A stretch of 48,564 nt of DNA from Rhodospirillaceae bacterium. Lineage in GTDB: Bacteria > Pseudomonadota > Alphaproteobacteria > UBA6615. Made by a program: the position numbers and the translations under genes. Below are positions 38,939 through 47,741 of the stretch, piece after piece (positions within the stretch are counted from its first letter, which is position 1; each line of letters opens with the position of its first letter). Below the pieces are notes generated by a model. It ran no database searches. It was not told where the DNA came from and was given only the letters and a program-made list of their open reading frames with translations. The stretch covers positions 1 to 48,564 of the forward strand of contig PBPM01000101.1 in NCBI GenBank assembly GCA_002724635.1, in the 5' to 3' direction.

Positions 38939-40174
38939 TTAGGACTCGTGACGCTGGAAGGCCAGCGTGGCGTTCGTTCCACCGAAGCCGAAGCTGTTCG
39001 ACATGACGCAGTTGAGGCCTGCATCGTCGATCCGTCCGGTGACGATGTCGGCATCCCCGGCCTCGGGGTCGAGGTCCTCGATGTTGGCGGAGGCGGCGAT
39101 AAAATCATGCTCGAGCATGAGCATCGAGTAGATTGCCTCGTGGGCGCCAGTCGCGCCCTGCGAGTGGCCGGTGAGCGACTTCGTCGACGCGACCTTCGGC
39201 CGTTGGTCGCCGAACACCTCATTGATGGCGCCCAGCTCGATCATGTCGCCAACCGGGGTCGAGGTGCCGTGGGTGTTGATATAGTCAACGGTCTGGTTGC
39301 CCAGCCCGGCTGTGGCCATCTGCATGCAGCGCACCGCGCCCTCGCCCGACGGTGCGACCATATCGACTCCGTCCGAGGTTGCGCCGTAGCCGACCAGCTC
39401 TGCGTAGATCTTTGCACCGCGTGCCTTGGCGCGCTCCATCTCCTCGAGCACCACTACTCCGGCACCACCGGCGATCACGAAGCCGTCGCGGTTGACGTCA
39501 TAAGGTCGAGAGGCCCGTTCAGGCGTGTCGTTGTACTTGGAAGACAGGGCGCCCATAGCGTCGAACAGCACTGTTAGGGACCAGTGGAGTTCCTCCGCGC
39601 CGCCGGCGAAGACGATGTCCTGCTTGCCCATCTGGATCAGCTCGCTACCGTTGCCGATGCAGTGCGCGCTGGTCGAGCAGGCCGAGCTGATGGAGTAGCT
39701 GAGGCCGCGCATCTTGAACGCCGTCGACATGTTAGCCGACAGGGTCGAGCACATCGCCTTGGGGACGGCGTAGGGGCCGATCCGCTTGGGACTCTTCTCG
39801 CGCGCGATGTCAGCAGCCTCGATCTGGGCCGAGGTGGAGGGGCCGCCCGAGCCCATGACCAAGCCTGTGCGTTCGTCATGAATATCGGTTTCGGTCAGGC
39901 CGGAATCGGCGATCGCCTCGGACATGGCGATGTAGTTGTAGGCTGCGCCGTCGCCCATGAAGCGGCGGAGCTTGCGGTCGATATGGTTGTCGAAGTCGAC
40001 ATTCGGTGCGCCATGCACGTGGGAGCGGAAGCCCATCTCTGCATAGGTGTCGCAATGGACGATGCCGGAGCGGCCGGCCTTTAGGCTCTCGGTCACCGCG
40101 GTGGCGTTGGCGCCGATCGGGGAGACGATACCCAGCCCGGTGACGGCGACGCGCCGCATTCCGTTGCTGCTCAT
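38939..40174 (-). CDS. fabB: 3-oxoacyl-[acyl-carrier-protein] synthase I FabB
   Basis: FabB condenses malonyl-ACP with acyl-ACP and elongates the cis-unsaturated intermediate made by FabA. The 411 residues show the Cys-His-His triad and lysine: C166 in [11 protein letters not shown]302 in [12 protein letters not shown]332 and H337 in [11 protein letters not shown]. The ATG at 40174 overlaps the fabA stop and has a near-perfect ribosome site, so the longer open frame reaching back into fabA is rejected. Confidence 0.96.
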   Translation of the reverse strand: MSSNGMRRVAVTGLGIVSPIGANATAVTESLKAGRSGIVHCDTYAEMGFRSHVHGAPNVDFDNHIDRKLRRFMGDGAAYNYIAMSEAIADSGLTETDIHDERTGLVMGSGGPSTSAQIEAADIAREKSPKRIGPYAVPKAMCSTLSANMSTAFKMRGLSYSISSACSTSAHCIGNGSELIQMGKQDIVFAGGAEELHWSLTVLFDAMGALSSKYNDTPERASRPYDVNRDGFVIAGGAGVVVLEEMERAKARGAKIYAELVGYGATSDGVDMVAPSGEGAVRCMQMATAGLGNQTVDYINTHGTSTPVGDMIELGAINEVFGDQRPKVASTKSLTGHSQGATGAHEAIYSMLMLEHDFIAASANIEDLDPEAGDADIVTGRIDDAGLNCVMSNSFGFGGTNATLAFQRHES

Positions 40175-40701
40175 GCGCTTTCCTCCTTGCTGGGCGGGAA
40201 CAGGCCGACCTTGAGCCCGGTGGTAGTGTAGACGGTCTCGCCGTCGAGTTCTGCCAGTCCGTCGGCGATGGCAAGCGCGACGCCGCGCTTGATGAGTTTT
40301 CTCACATCCACTTGGTAGCGCAGCAGCTTGCCCGTCGGCTTTACTTCGCCGGCGAACTTGACCTCGCTGACGCCGAGCGCCCGCCCCGGTCCCGGCAGGC
40401 CTTGCCAGCCGAGGAAGAAGCCGGTCATCTGCCACAGCGCATCGAGGCCGAGGCAGCCCGGCATGATGGGGTCACCCTCGAAGTGACAGTCGTAGAACCA
40501 GAGTTTGGGTTTGATGTCTAGCTCGGCGACGATCACGCCCTTGCCATGAGCTCCGCCGTCGCTGGAGATCGCGGTAATCCGATCGAACATAAGCATCGGC
40601 GGCAGCGGCAGCTGCGCGTTGCCGGGCCCGAACAATTCGCCTTGCCCGCACAGGATCAGCTCTTCATAGGTGAAACTCGATTTCTCGCTCAAACCACTCA
40701 T
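40171..40701 (-). CDS. fabA: 3-hydroxydecanoyl-[acyl-carrier-protein] dehydratase/isomerase FabA
   Basis: FabA dehydrates 3-hydroxydecanoyl-ACP and isomerises the product to the cis-3 form, starting anaerobic-type unsaturated fatty acid synthesis. The 176 residues have the single-site catalytic pair H73 ([12 protein letters not shown]) and D87. It leads the fabA-fabB-fabI operon and is transcribed away from irr, an order seen in many alphaproteobacteria. Confidence 0.96.
   Translation of the reverse strand: MSGLSEKSSFTYEELILCGQGELFGPGNAQLPLPPMLMFDRITAISSDGGAHGKGVIVAELDIKPKLWFYDCHFEGDPIMPGCLGLDALWQMTGFFLGWQGLPGPGRALGVSEVKFAGEVKPTGKLLRYQVDVRKLIKRGVALAIADGLAELDGETVYTTTGLKVGLFPPSKEESA
40181..40188 (-). 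promoter_or_regulatory. ribosome binding site of fabB
   Basis: On the minus strand AAGGAGGA lies six bases before the fabB ATG, within the end of fabA. It fixes the fabB start and suggests strong, coupled translation. Confidence 0.75.
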
Positions 40702-40890
40702 GTCTGCTTCGCTTCTGGAACTCTGGATGGGGTATCTCTAAAGAGGATTCTGGGGCCGTTCTAGCAGTTGTTCCGCAGACTGTCCGCAACTCGCCGGTCC
40801 GGCGGCCGAATAAACCCCCAGATTGCGCAGAGCCTGACACCGTTGTCTGCGTCGGTAAAGGTCTGGTTGTGGCGTTTCCGAAGCATCATG

Positions 40891-40919
40891 TTGACATAAA
40901 TATTCATAAAAAATAATGG
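40891..40919 (+). promoter_or_regulatory. candidate promoter of irr
   Basis: A perfect TTGACA -35 box (40891-40896) is followed after 17 bases by TAATGG, a weak -10. The spacer is strongly AT-rich. It is about 60 bases before the irr ATG within the 280-base fabA-irr divergent region, where I see no coding sequence; a fabA promoter must also lie here but none stands out. Confidence 0.4.
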
Positions 40920-40981
40920 CTTGTCTGGTTGTTTCGAAAGATTCCTCTTTACATGGCGCCCGAAAGAATCATATTGGCTCT

Positions 40982-41434
40982 ATGAGCAAAAGACGCCTCG
41001 ATCCTCGCGAACGCCTCTACGCCGACGCGCTGCGTCGTCTGAAGGATGCGGGACTGCGCCCGACTCGCCAGCGCCTTGCGCTGAGCAAGCTCCTGTTCGA
41101 CGGCGGCGACCGGCATGTGACGGTCGAGGAGCTACATCGCGACGTGACGGGCCAAGGAATTAAGGTGTCCCTGACGACCATATACAACACACTCAACCAA
41201 TTCACCGACTCCGGCTTGCTGCGAGAGGTAGTGGTGGCGCCGGGTCGATCCTATTTCGATACCAATGTCGAGGATCACCATCACTTCTTCTACGAAGACG
41301 ATGGTGCGCTGCAAGATATCCCCGGCGACCAGATCGCGCTGGCAACGCTACCCGCTGCGCCGGCAGACGCCGAGGTGGCCCGAGTGGATGTGATAGTACG
41401 GCTGCGCCGTGCGAACGAGAATAATTCTCAATAA
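40982..41434 (+). CDS. irr: iron response regulator Irr (Fur superfamily)
   Basis: Irr is the main iron regulator in many alphaproteobacteria and responds to haem, not to free iron. The 150 residues have the winged helix (VSLTTIYNTLNQFTDSGLL) and the haem-linked histidine triplet H99-H100-H101 in VEDHHHFFYEDD. The N-terminal haem motif with GCPW of Bradyrhizobium Irr is absent, as in other species. The ATG at 40982 gives the family N-terminus; an upstream GTG-like extension to 40916 is unlikely. It is divergent from fabA and upstream of rubrerythrin, a typical iron-regulon gene. Confidence 0.92.
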   Translation: MSKRRLDPRERLYADALRRLKDAGLRPTRQRLALSKLLFDGGDRHVTVEELHRDVTGQGIKVSLTTIYNTLNQFTDSGLLREVVVAPGRSYFDTNVEDHHHFFYEDDGALQDIPGDQIALATLPAAPADAEVARVDVIVRLRRANENNSQ

Positions 41435-41463
41435 ATATATGTATTTCAATGGGGTGAGGTTCT

Positions 41464-41482
41464 GTTTGGAGAAATTCCAAAC
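41464..41482 (+). promoter_or_regulatory. palindrome resembling an Irr box upstream of rubrerythrin
   Basis: GTTTGGAGAAATTCCAAAC has perfect seven-base arms around five central bases. Its core TTTGGAGAAATTCCAAA has the spacing of the published Irr box (TTTAGAA, three bases, TTCTAAA), differing by A-to-G and T-to-C changes. It ends two bases before the -35 box of the likely rubrerythrin promoter and about 30 bases after the irr stop. Control by Irr is an inference. Confidence 0.5.
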
Positions 41483-41484
41483 TG

Positions 41485-41513
41485 TTGACTCCTGCGAGAA
41501 GCCTTCACATATT
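41485..41513 (+). promoter_or_regulatory. candidate sigma-70 promoter of rubrerythrin
   Basis: TTGACT (41485-41490) and CATATT (41508-41513) are 17 bases apart, giving a leader of about 100 bases before the rubrerythrin ATG. The palindrome directly abuts the -35 box. Confidence 0.5.
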
Positions 41514-41617
41514 AGGGGTTCGAAATTTTTGGGATGGGCGTGCGACGCATACCCGGACCGCATTGAAAACCGCCCGGCGCATGGGTGGGTTGCAAACCAG
41601 CATTAAGGAGACGTGTT

Positions 41618-42034
41618 ATGTCGCTGAAGGGTTCCAAGACCGAAGAAAATCTCAAGGAAGCATTTGCCGGCGAAAGTCAGGCGAACCGCCGTTATCTGTA
41701 TTTCGCGCAGAAGGCTGACGTCGAGGGCTACAACGATGTCGCCGCCGTCTTCCGTTCCACCGCCGAGGGCGAGACCGGCCATGCGCACGGCCATCTCGAG
41801 TTCCTCGAGGAGGTCGGCGATCCGGCCACCGGCGAGCCGATCGGCGCGACTTCCGACAATCTCAAGGCGGCTGTCGCCGGCGAGACCCATGAGTACACGG
41901 ACATGTATCCGGGCATGGCGCGCACCGCGCGCGAAGAGGGCCACGACGAAATCGCCGACTGGTTCGAGACTCTCGCCAAAGCCGAGAAGAGCCATGCGGG
42001 CCGCTTCCAGAAGGCGCTCGACGAGCTTAACTGA
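41618..42034 (+). CDS. rubrerythrin-family protein without rubredoxin domain
   Basis: The 138 residues form only the four-helix di-iron domain of rubrerythrin, which reduces peroxide in related proteins. Probable iron ligands are E19 ([10 protein letters not shown]), E52 and H55 ([10 protein letters not shown]), E89 and E92 (AGETHEY) and E123 (AKAEKSH). The C-terminal rubredoxin domain that usually supplies electrons is absent, so another donor is needed; the Fe-S protein encoded next is an obvious candidate but unproven. AAGGAG lies seven bases before the ATG. Regulation by Irr is suggested by the upstream palindrome. Confidence 0.93.
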   Translation: MSLKGSKTEENLKEAFAGESQANRRYLYFAQKADVEGYNDVAAVFRSTAEGETGHAHGHLEFLEEVGDPATGEPIGATSDNLKAAVAGETHEYTDMYPGMARTAREEGHDEIADWFETLAKAEKSHAGRFQKALDELN

Positions 42035-42039
42035 TTTTG

Positions 42040-42073
42040 ACCGGGGCTGTACGCCGAATGCGTCGGCCCCGGT
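42040..42073 (+). terminator. strong hairpin between rubrerythrin and the Fe-S protein gene
   Basis: ACCGGGGC (42040-42047) pairs perfectly with GCCCCGGT (42066-42073), and inside it ACGC pairs with GCGT. The structure starts six bases after the rubrerythrin stop. Only a delayed T-run (TTTT at 42079-42083) follows, so it may terminate partly or protect the rubrerythrin message, giving it more product than the downstream genes. Confidence 0.5.
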
Positions 42074-42188
42074 TCCTGATTTTCACTGCGTGGATTTGCA
42101 GTCCGGGCGCTTGTCGAGTGCGGTCGGCTTAAGAGCGGGTTGTGCCCGACGACAGAAATTCGAAGAGGCGAGACGAGGCAAAAGGACG

Positions 42189-43580
42189 ATGATCGACGAG
42201 ACTGGCATCAGCAGTTCAGCACCGCGCGAGGGCAGCCTTGACGCCCCAACCCGACACCCGTTGGGCTGGGAAGATGTTGACTTCTTCGATGAAGTGCAGC
42301 TCGATGCAGAGCTGCGCCGGGTCTTCGATATCTGCCACGGCTGTCGCCGCTGCTTCAATCTATGCGATTCCTTTCCGCGCCTGTTTGACCTGATTGACGA
42401 ATCCGATACCGGCGAGCTCGATAGCGTCGAAAGCGCTGACTTCAAGCCCGTCGTGGATGCCTGCACGCTCTGCGACATGTGCTTCATGACCAAGTGTCCC
42501 TATGTGCCGCCGCATGAGTTCAACCTCGACTTCCCGCACCTGATGCTGCGCTACCGCGCTGTCGAGGCGAAACGCGACGGGGTCGGCTGGAACGAAAAGC
42601 AGCTCATTCAGACGGACCGCAACGGCCGCCTTGCGGGCAGGGTGTCCGGCCTAGCCAACTGGAGTTCGGATCGGGGCAACAAGCTGACCCGTCCCGTCGT
42701 CGAGAAGATCGCCGGCGTGCACCGCGATGCCGATCTGCCAAAATACGCCCCGGCGTCGAAAACGTTCGTCCGGCAAGCCGAGAACGCGCCGCCGCCGGTC
42801 AACTCGGATGCGCCGGCCCACGGGCGCGAGGCAGTGCTCTATGCCACCTGCTTCGTGAACTACAACAAGCCGGACACCGGCGTACTGGCCCGGCGAATCC
42901 TGGCGAAGAACGGCGTCGTCACGGCGGTGCTGCATCCGAGTTGCTGCGGCATGCCGCAGCTCGAGCAGGGTCAGCTCGACGAGGTATCCGCCACGGCCCG
43001 GACCGTGGCCGCAGCGTTCCGCCCGCATGTAGATGCGGGCAGGGACGTGATAGCGCTGACGCCGTCCTGCGCGTTGATGCTGAAGTTCGAGTGGCCGCTT
43101 ATCCTGCCCGACGACGAAGATGTGCGGGCCCTTTCCGCAGCGACCCGGGATATCACCGAATACATCGTCGACATCGCGAAGAACGAGGGGCTTGTCGAGG
43201 GCCTCTCGGTGCTACCCCAGCCGGTGGCGCTGCATCTTGCCTGTCACGCTCGGGCGCAGAATATGGGCCAGAAGGCCACCGAGATGCTGCGCCTGATCCC
43301 TAAGGCCGACCTCAAGGTCATCGAGCGCTGCTCGGGCCATGGTGGATCGTGGGGCATCATGAAGGACAATTTTGAAACGGCCCTAAAGGTTGGCCGGCCG
43401 GTCGTGCGTCAGGCTCGGGAGAGCCGCTACATCGTTTCGGAGTGCCCCTTGGCCGCCGACCATATCCTGCAGGGGATCGAGCGGCAGCTGGATGAGGGCG
43501 CTACCGCGCCGTCGCGCAGTTACCACCCGGTTGAGCTGTTTGCGCTCGCCTACGGCCTTGCACCCGAACTCGCTTCCTAG
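42189..43580 (+). CDS. (Fe-S)-binding oxidoreductase with CCG domains, GlpC/HdrD-like
   Basis: The 463 residues have two 4Fe-4S ferredoxin-type motifs (C49, C52, C55, C59 and C92, C95, C98, C103) followed by two cysteine-rich CCG-type domains. The first has C221 and C252-C253; the second has C294, C352 and C381 but reads CSG where CCG is usual. The family includes the Fe-S subunits of glycerol-3-phosphate dehydrogenase and heterodisulfide reductase, which relay electrons. The ATG at 42189 follows AAAAGGACG. Between rubrerythrin and DUF3501, it most likely shuttles electrons for that module; its redox partners are unknown. Confidence 0.88.
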   Translation: MIDETGISSSAPREGSLDAPTRHPLGWEDVDFFDEVQLDAELRRVFDICHGCRRCFNLCDSFPRLFDLIDESDTGELDSVESADFKPVVDACTLCDMCFMTKCPYVPPHEFNLDFPHLMLRYRAVEAKRDGVGWNEKQLIQTDRNGRLAGRVSGLANWSSDRGNKLTRPVVEKIAGVHRDADLPKYAPASKTFVRQAENAPPPVNSDAPAHGREAVLYATCFVNYNKPDTGVLARRILAKNGVVTAVLHPSCCGMPQLEQGQLDEVSATARTVAAAFRPHVDAGRDVIALTPSCALMLKFEWPLILPDDEDVRALSAATRDITEYIVDIAKNEGLVEGLSVLPQPVALHLACHARAQNMGQKATEMLRLIPKADLKVIERCSGHGGSWGIMKDNFETALKVGRPVVRQARESRYIVSECPLAADHILQGIERQLDEGATAPSRSYHPVELFALAYGLAPELAS

Positions 43581-43596
43581 AACCGGAGGATCCGAT

Positions 43597-44196
43597 ATGT
43601 CTGCCGCCACCCCGCGTGCTATCACCCGCGACGACCTGATAGACATGGAGGTTTATAGCCGCACGCGCAAGGAGCGGCGCACGGCGCTCGTCGCGCGCAA
43701 GAAGAACCGTCGCGTTGCGCTCGGCCCCTACGCCACTGCCTATTTCGAATGTTACGAGACCATGTGGCAGCAGGTGCACGAGATGCTTTTCATCGAGCGC
43801 GGCGGCGAAGAGCAGATTGACGACGAACTCGCGGCCTACAACCCGCTGATCCCAAATGGACGCGAGCTGGTCGCGACGGTGATGTTCGAGATCGACGATG
43901 ATGTCCGGCGCAAGATGGTCCTGTCGAAGCTGGGCGGCGTCGAGGAGACGGCTTTCCTTAAATTCGCGGGGGAGACCGTGGCCGGTGTGCCCGAGGCCGA
44001 CGTGGACCGGACCAATGCCGACGGTAAGGCCAGCTCGGTCCAGTTTATCCATTTCCCGTTTACCGACGCCCAGGCCGCCGCCTTTCAGGCAGCGGGGACC
44101 GAGGTGACTCTCGGCTTCGCTCATCCCGACTACGCCCACATGGTGGTGCTGACCGAGACCGTGCGGACCGAACTGGCGGGCGATCTCGACGCCTAG
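43597..44196 (+). CDS. DUF3501 family protein of unknown function
   Basis: The 199-residue soluble protein starts with an Arg/Lys-rich stretch (TRKERRTALVARKKNRR) and contains YFECYETMWQQVHEMLFIERGG and NPLIPNGRELVATVMFEID, features of DUF3501. There is no signal peptide, membrane segment or Cys motif apart from one Cys. CGGAGGA lies six bases before the ATG, 16 bases after the Fe-S gene. Its constant place beside rubrerythrin and the Fe-S protein in many proteobacteria, as I recall it, points to a shared task, not known. Confidence 0.85.
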   Translation: MSAATPRAITRDDLIDMEVYSRTRKERRTALVARKKNRRVALGPYATAYFECYETMWQQVHEMLFIERGGEEQIDDELAAYNPLIPNGRELVATVMFEIDDDVRRKMVLSKLGGVEETAFLKFAGETVAGVPEADVDRTNADGKASSVQFIHFPFTDAQAAAFQAAGTEVTLGFAHPDYAHMVVLTETVRTELAGDLDA

Positions 44197-44216
44197 CCGG
44201 GTCGTCGCATGGAATC

Positions 44217-44777
44217 CTAGCGGCTCACAACCTCGCCGTCGTAGATGCCCCACAGGGTGTCGCGGGGGATCCAGCCTTCCACGCCATGGCTAGCGATGGT
44301 GACCTGGCACCATGTTGCCTCGCAGCCGCGCAGGGTGACGACGACCCCGGCCTCAACGAAGGCGGCGACAGGCGCATCCGCAGCGGGGTTCTCACGCATG
44401 CGCACTCGATTGCCGGCGACAGTTGCCATCCGCCGTCCCGACAGCATCGACTTGTGCACCCATCCGACGGTGCCGTCCTGCACCTTGATCTGCCGCCAGT
44501 TCTCGAACTCGCTGATCACCTCGGCGGGCAGGTTACGCCGCTGCAGCACCCAGTCGATGGGATAGCGCGCGCCCGGGCCGGTACGCAGGTTAGCCTCCCT
44601 CGCACCGACGCTGACCCAGCGCGGAATCGGAAAGCCCGAGGGGTTTGCGGGTCCGACCCGGGAGTCCGGCTGGGGACTTTCCTTTTGCGCGGCGGCGGGT
44701 GCCGTCACGGTGAATGCTAGTAGCGCGAATGCCAGCGGTATGGCCTGGAACGGCCCGGAGAACGACCGAAACATCAT
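44217..44777 (-). CDS. secreted protein with two bacterial SH3 domains
   Basis: The 186 residues begin with a signal peptide (MMFRSFSGPF, hydrophobic core, cleavage near APAAA-Q at about residue 30). Two SH3b domains follow: VSVGAREANLRTGPGARYPIDWVLQ with GWVHKSML, then VAGNRVRMRENPAADAPVAAFVEAG with GVEGWIPRDTLWG. Such proteins bind peptidoglycan or other envelope parts. Starts at 44777 and 44774 are equivalent. The longer open frame upstream has no signal peptide and is rejected. It ends 20 bases from the DUF3501 stop, converging. Confidence 0.87.
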   Translation of the reverse strand: MMFRSFSGPFQAIPLAFALLAFTVTAPAAAQKESPQPDSRVGPANPSGFPIPRWVSVGAREANLRTGPGARYPIDWVLQRRNLPAEVISEFENWRQIKVQDGTVGWVHKSMLSGRRMATVAGNRVRMRENPAADAPVAAFVEAGVVVTLRGCEATWCQVTIASHGVEGWIPRDTLWGIYDGEVVSR

Positions 44778-44946
44778 ACCTAGCCGTTTATCCGAGCGGC
44801 GTGCACCGGTCAAGCGGACGAAATGCGTCGACTCATTCCGCGTGCCCTTGCCTGCGGGGGAGCTTCCGCGATAATCGGAGCGAGTAGAGAACGTGCAGCA
44901 ACCACTACCAAGTACTGGGTGTGGCAGGACGCGGATCAGGGGGGAC

Positions 44947-45933
44947 ATGGCAGACACGAAGCCCATCGTCATCGTCACGCGCCGGTTGCCGGAGGCGACA
45001 GAGGCTCGCATGAAAGAGCTGTTCGACGCACGCCTGAATGATACCGACACGCCGATGAGCGAGGCCGCGCTGATGGATGCGATGCGCGAGGCCGATGTGC
45101 TGGTGCCCACGGTGACGGACCACATCAGCGCGCGTGTCATGGGCGCGACCGGCGAGCGCCTCAAGCTGATCGCCAACTATGGCAACGGCGTTGACAATAT
45201 CGACCTGCCGGCCGCGCGCGAGCGCGGCATCACCGTAACCAACACACCGGGTGTCCTGACCGAGGATACGGCCGACATGACGATGGCGCTCATTCTCGCC
45301 GTGCCGCGCCGCCTGTACGAGGGAGCGCAGCTGATCCGCTCGGGCGAATGGAAGGGCTGGGCGCCCACCCTATTGCCTAGTAGCCGGATCTGGGGCAAGC
45401 GATTGGGGATCATCGGTATGGGCCGGATCGGTACCGCACTTGCGCGCCGAGCCCGCGGTTTCGGCCTGAATATCCACTATCACAACCGCCGCCCGGCCCA
45501 CCCGGATGTAGCCGAAGAGCTCGACGCGACCTACTGGGAATCCCTCGACCAGATGTTGGCTCGGGTCGACATCGTGTCGGTGAACTGCCCGCGGACGCCG
45601 GCGACATATCACCTCCTGTCGCGCCGCCGCCTTGCACTGCTCCAGCCCCATGCCTTCATCGTCAACACCTCGCGCGGCGAGGTGGTCGACGAGCGCGCGC
45701 TGGGTGACATGATCGAGGCGGGCCAACTCGCCGGAGCGGGCCTCGACGTTTTCGAGCATGAGCCCGCGGTCGATCAGCGCCTGATGGCGGCCGACAGTGT
45801 GGTGCTGTTGCCGCATCTGGGTTCGGCCACGTTCGAGGGACGCCAAGAGATGGGCGAGAAGGTGGTAATCAACATCCGCACCTTCGTTGACGGCCATACG
45901 CCGCCCGACCGGGTGCTGGAGACGATGTTCTAG
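44947..45933 (+). CDS. D-2-hydroxyacid dehydrogenase, probable glyoxylate/hydroxypyruvate reductase
   Basis: The 328 residues have the two-domain NAD(P)-dependent D-hydroxyacid dehydrogenase fold: NYGNGVDNIDLPAARERGI, the dinucleotide loop GMGRIG (residues 157-162), and catalytic R243 (NTSRGEVVDE), E272 and H290 (PHLGSAT). The basic HNRR after the second beta strand is compatible with NADPH. Resemblance is closest to GyaR/GRHPR-type glyoxylate reductases. The ATG at 44947 follows a G-run. Its stop overlaps that of moeB on the other strand. Confidence 0.88.
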   Translation: MADTKPIVIVTRRLPEATEARMKELFDARLNDTDTPMSEAALMDAMREADVLVPTVTDHISARVMGATGERLKLIANYGNGVDNIDLPAARERGITVTNTPGVLTEDTADMTMALILAVPRRLYEGAQLIRSGEWKGWAPTLLPSSRIWGKRLGIIGMGRIGTALARRARGFGLNIHYHNRRPAHPDVAEELDATYWESLDQMLARVDIVSVNCPRTPATYHLLSRRRLALLQPHAFIVNTSRGEVVDERALGDMIEAGQLAGAGLDVFEHEPAVDQRLMAADSVVLLPHLGSATFEGRQEMGEKVVINIRTFVDGHTPPDRVLETMF

Positions 45934-46715
45934 GAAGTCTGTGCGGCGACTGACCGGGTCGCACTGCAAACCGGGCAATTGGGGTTTCGCGGCACGTTGA
46001 TTGTGTGGAAACCGGTGTTGAGCGCGTCGTAGATCACCATCCGGCCGGCTAGGCTTTCGCCGAGTCCGAGGAGTTCCTTGATCACCTCGGTCGCCTGCAG
46101 CGAGCCCATGACGCCGGCCAGTGCGCCGAGAATTCCAGCTTCCTCGCAGCGTGGTATGAGGTCTGCGGGCGGCGCCTCGGGGAAGATGCAGCGGTAACAG
46201 GCCGTGGGCGCTTGATCGTCGCGCCGGAAGGTGAAGAGCTGTCCCTCGAAGCGCAGCATGGCGGCCGCAACTAGCGGGAGGCCCGCTCGATGGCAGATAT
46301 CGTTCAGCAGATACCGTGTCTCGAAATTGTCCGATCCGTCAGCGACCAGATCGTAGCCGGCGATGATCTTGGCGGCGTTGCTCGTGTCGAGGCGGGCGTC
46401 GTGGGTGACCACCTTGATGCCTGGGTTCAGCGCCGCGATGGTGTCTCTCGCGGAGGCGGTCTTCTGCCGGCCCACGGACTCGGTGACGTGGACGATCTGG
46501 CGCTGCAGGTTGGTGAGGTCGACCGCCTCGTCATCTACGATGCCTAGCGTGCCAACACCCGCGGCGGCTAGATACATTAGTAGCGGCGCACCGAGTCCGC
46601 CCGCACCGACTACGAGCACTCGGGACGCGAGCAGTTTCTCCTGCCCCTCTTCGCCGACCTCGTCGAGGATCAGATGGCGGGCGTATCGGTGAAACTGCTC
46701 ATCGTCGAGTTCCAT
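45930..46715 (-). CDS. moeB: sulfur-carrier adenylyltransferase MoeB/ThiF
   Basis: The enzyme activates the C-terminus of a small sulfur carrier such as MoaD or ThiS with ATP. The 261 residues have the nucleotide site GAGGLG (residues 37-42), the FETRYLLND region, and a structural zinc site of two CXXC pairs (C173/C176 and C247/C250). There is no rhodanese domain. It follows cysK by ten bases, so a cysteine-derived sulfur link is possible. The ATG at 46715 is the family start; a longer open frame is not conserved. Confidence 0.93.
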   Translation of the reverse strand: MELDDEQFHRYARHLILDEVGEEGQEKLLASRVLVVGAGGLGAPLLMYLAAAGVGTLGIVDDEAVDLTNLQRQIVHVTESVGRQKTASARDTIAALNPGIKVVTHDARLDTSNAAKIIAGYDLVADGSDNFETRYLLNDICHRAGLPLVAAAMLRFEGQLFTFRRDDQAPTACYRCIFPEAPPADLIPRCEEAGILGALAGVMGSLQATEVIKELLGLGESLAGRMVIYDALNTGFHTINVPRNPNCPVCSATRSVAAQTS

Positions 46716-46725
46716 GAACGGGTCT

Positions 46726-47700
46726 CTATACGCCCTCGAACAGAGCAGTCGAGAGGTAGCGTTCGGCAAAGGACGGCAGGATGATGACGATGTTCTTTCC
46801 GGCCATTTCGGCGCGCGCGCCCACCTCTGCGGCAGCGGCCAGCGCCGCGCCGGACGAGATGCCCACCGGGATGCCTTCCGCGCGGGCGAGCCGGCGCGCC
46901 GTTTCCAGTGAGGTCTCGTTACCGATGGTGAGGATTTCGTCATAGACGTCGGTGTTGAGCGTGCCGGGAATAAAGCCTGCACCGATCCCCTGAATCATGT
47001 GCGGGCCGGGCTCGCCACCCGATAGCACAGCCGAATCTTCGGGCTCGACCGCGACGATATGAAGGTCCGGCTTGCGCGCCTTGAGCGCCTCGCCCGTGCC
47101 GGTGATCGTGCCACCGGTCCCCACGCCCGCAACGAGCACGTCGATTTTGCCGCCTGTGTCGGCCCATATTTCCTCGGCCGTGGTGTGGTGGTGGATCTCC
47201 GGATTGGCCGGGTTCTGGAACTGTTGCAGCATGATCGCGCCGGCGGTCGCGTCGACGATCTCTTGGGCCTTTGCGATGGCGCCGGGCATTCGTTCCGCGG
47301 CCGGGGTGAGCACCAGTTCCGCGCCTAGCAGGGCCAGCATCTTGCGGCGTTCTCGGGACATGGAATCCGGCATCACTAGGATGCAGCGATAGCCGCGCGC
47401 GGCGCAAACGAAGGCGAGCGCGATGCCCGTATTGCCCGATGTGGGCTCGACGATTACCGAGCCCGCCCCGACCTCGCCCGCGGCCTCGGCGGCCGAAATC
47501 ATGGCGTTGCCAATCCGGTCCTTGACCGAGGCGAGCGGATTGAAGAACTCGAGTTTAGCGATCAGATCTGCCCTACAGTCCATCTCGTCGGCGAATCGGG
47601 CAATCCGCACGAGTGGTGTGGCGCCGATCGTCTCGACGACGGAATCATAGATCCGGCCGCGAAATTGGACTGGGGGAGATATGTTTCCGGTGCTGGACAA
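46726..47700 (-). CDS. cysK: cysteine synthase A (O-acetylserine sulfhydrylase)
   Basis: CysK makes cysteine from O-acetylserine and sulfide using pyridoxal phosphate. The 324 residues contain the PLP lysine K60 in [23 protein letters not shown] and the [10 protein letters not shown] phosphate-binding loop. The only start in the frame is a TTG at 47700, since a stop lies eight codons upstream and no ATG precedes the conserved GATPLVR. It lies 41 bases after the Rrf2 regulator gene, which is likely to control it. Confidence 0.95.
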   Translation of the reverse strand: MSSTGNISPPVQFRGRIYDSVVETIGATPLVRIARFADEMDCRADLIAKLEFFNPLASVKDRIGNAMISAAEAAGEVGAGSVIVEPTSGNTGIALAFVCAARGYRCILVMPDSMSRERRKMLALLGAELVLTPAAERMPGAIAKAQEIVDATAGAIMLQQFQNPANPEIHHHTTAEEIWADTGGKIDVLVAGVGTGGTITGTGEALKARKPDLHIVAVEPEDSAVLSGGEPGPHMIQGIGAGFIPGTLNTDVYDEILTIGNETSLETARRLARAEGIPVGISSGAALAAAAEVGARAEMAGKNIVIILPSFAERYLSTALFEGV

Positions 47701-47741
47701 GATGTTCGGTTCCGTCGCTTCTTGTTAAATGGGGTCTGGGG

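Noticed and set aside
40175-40435. N-terminal extension of FabB
   Set aside because: It overlaps fabA in another frame, and a near-perfect ribosome site precedes the ATG at 40174.
44778-45176. N-terminal extension of the SH3-domain protein
   Set aside because: The frame is open but has no family features, crosses into the divergent dehydrogenase gene, and would bury the signal peptide.
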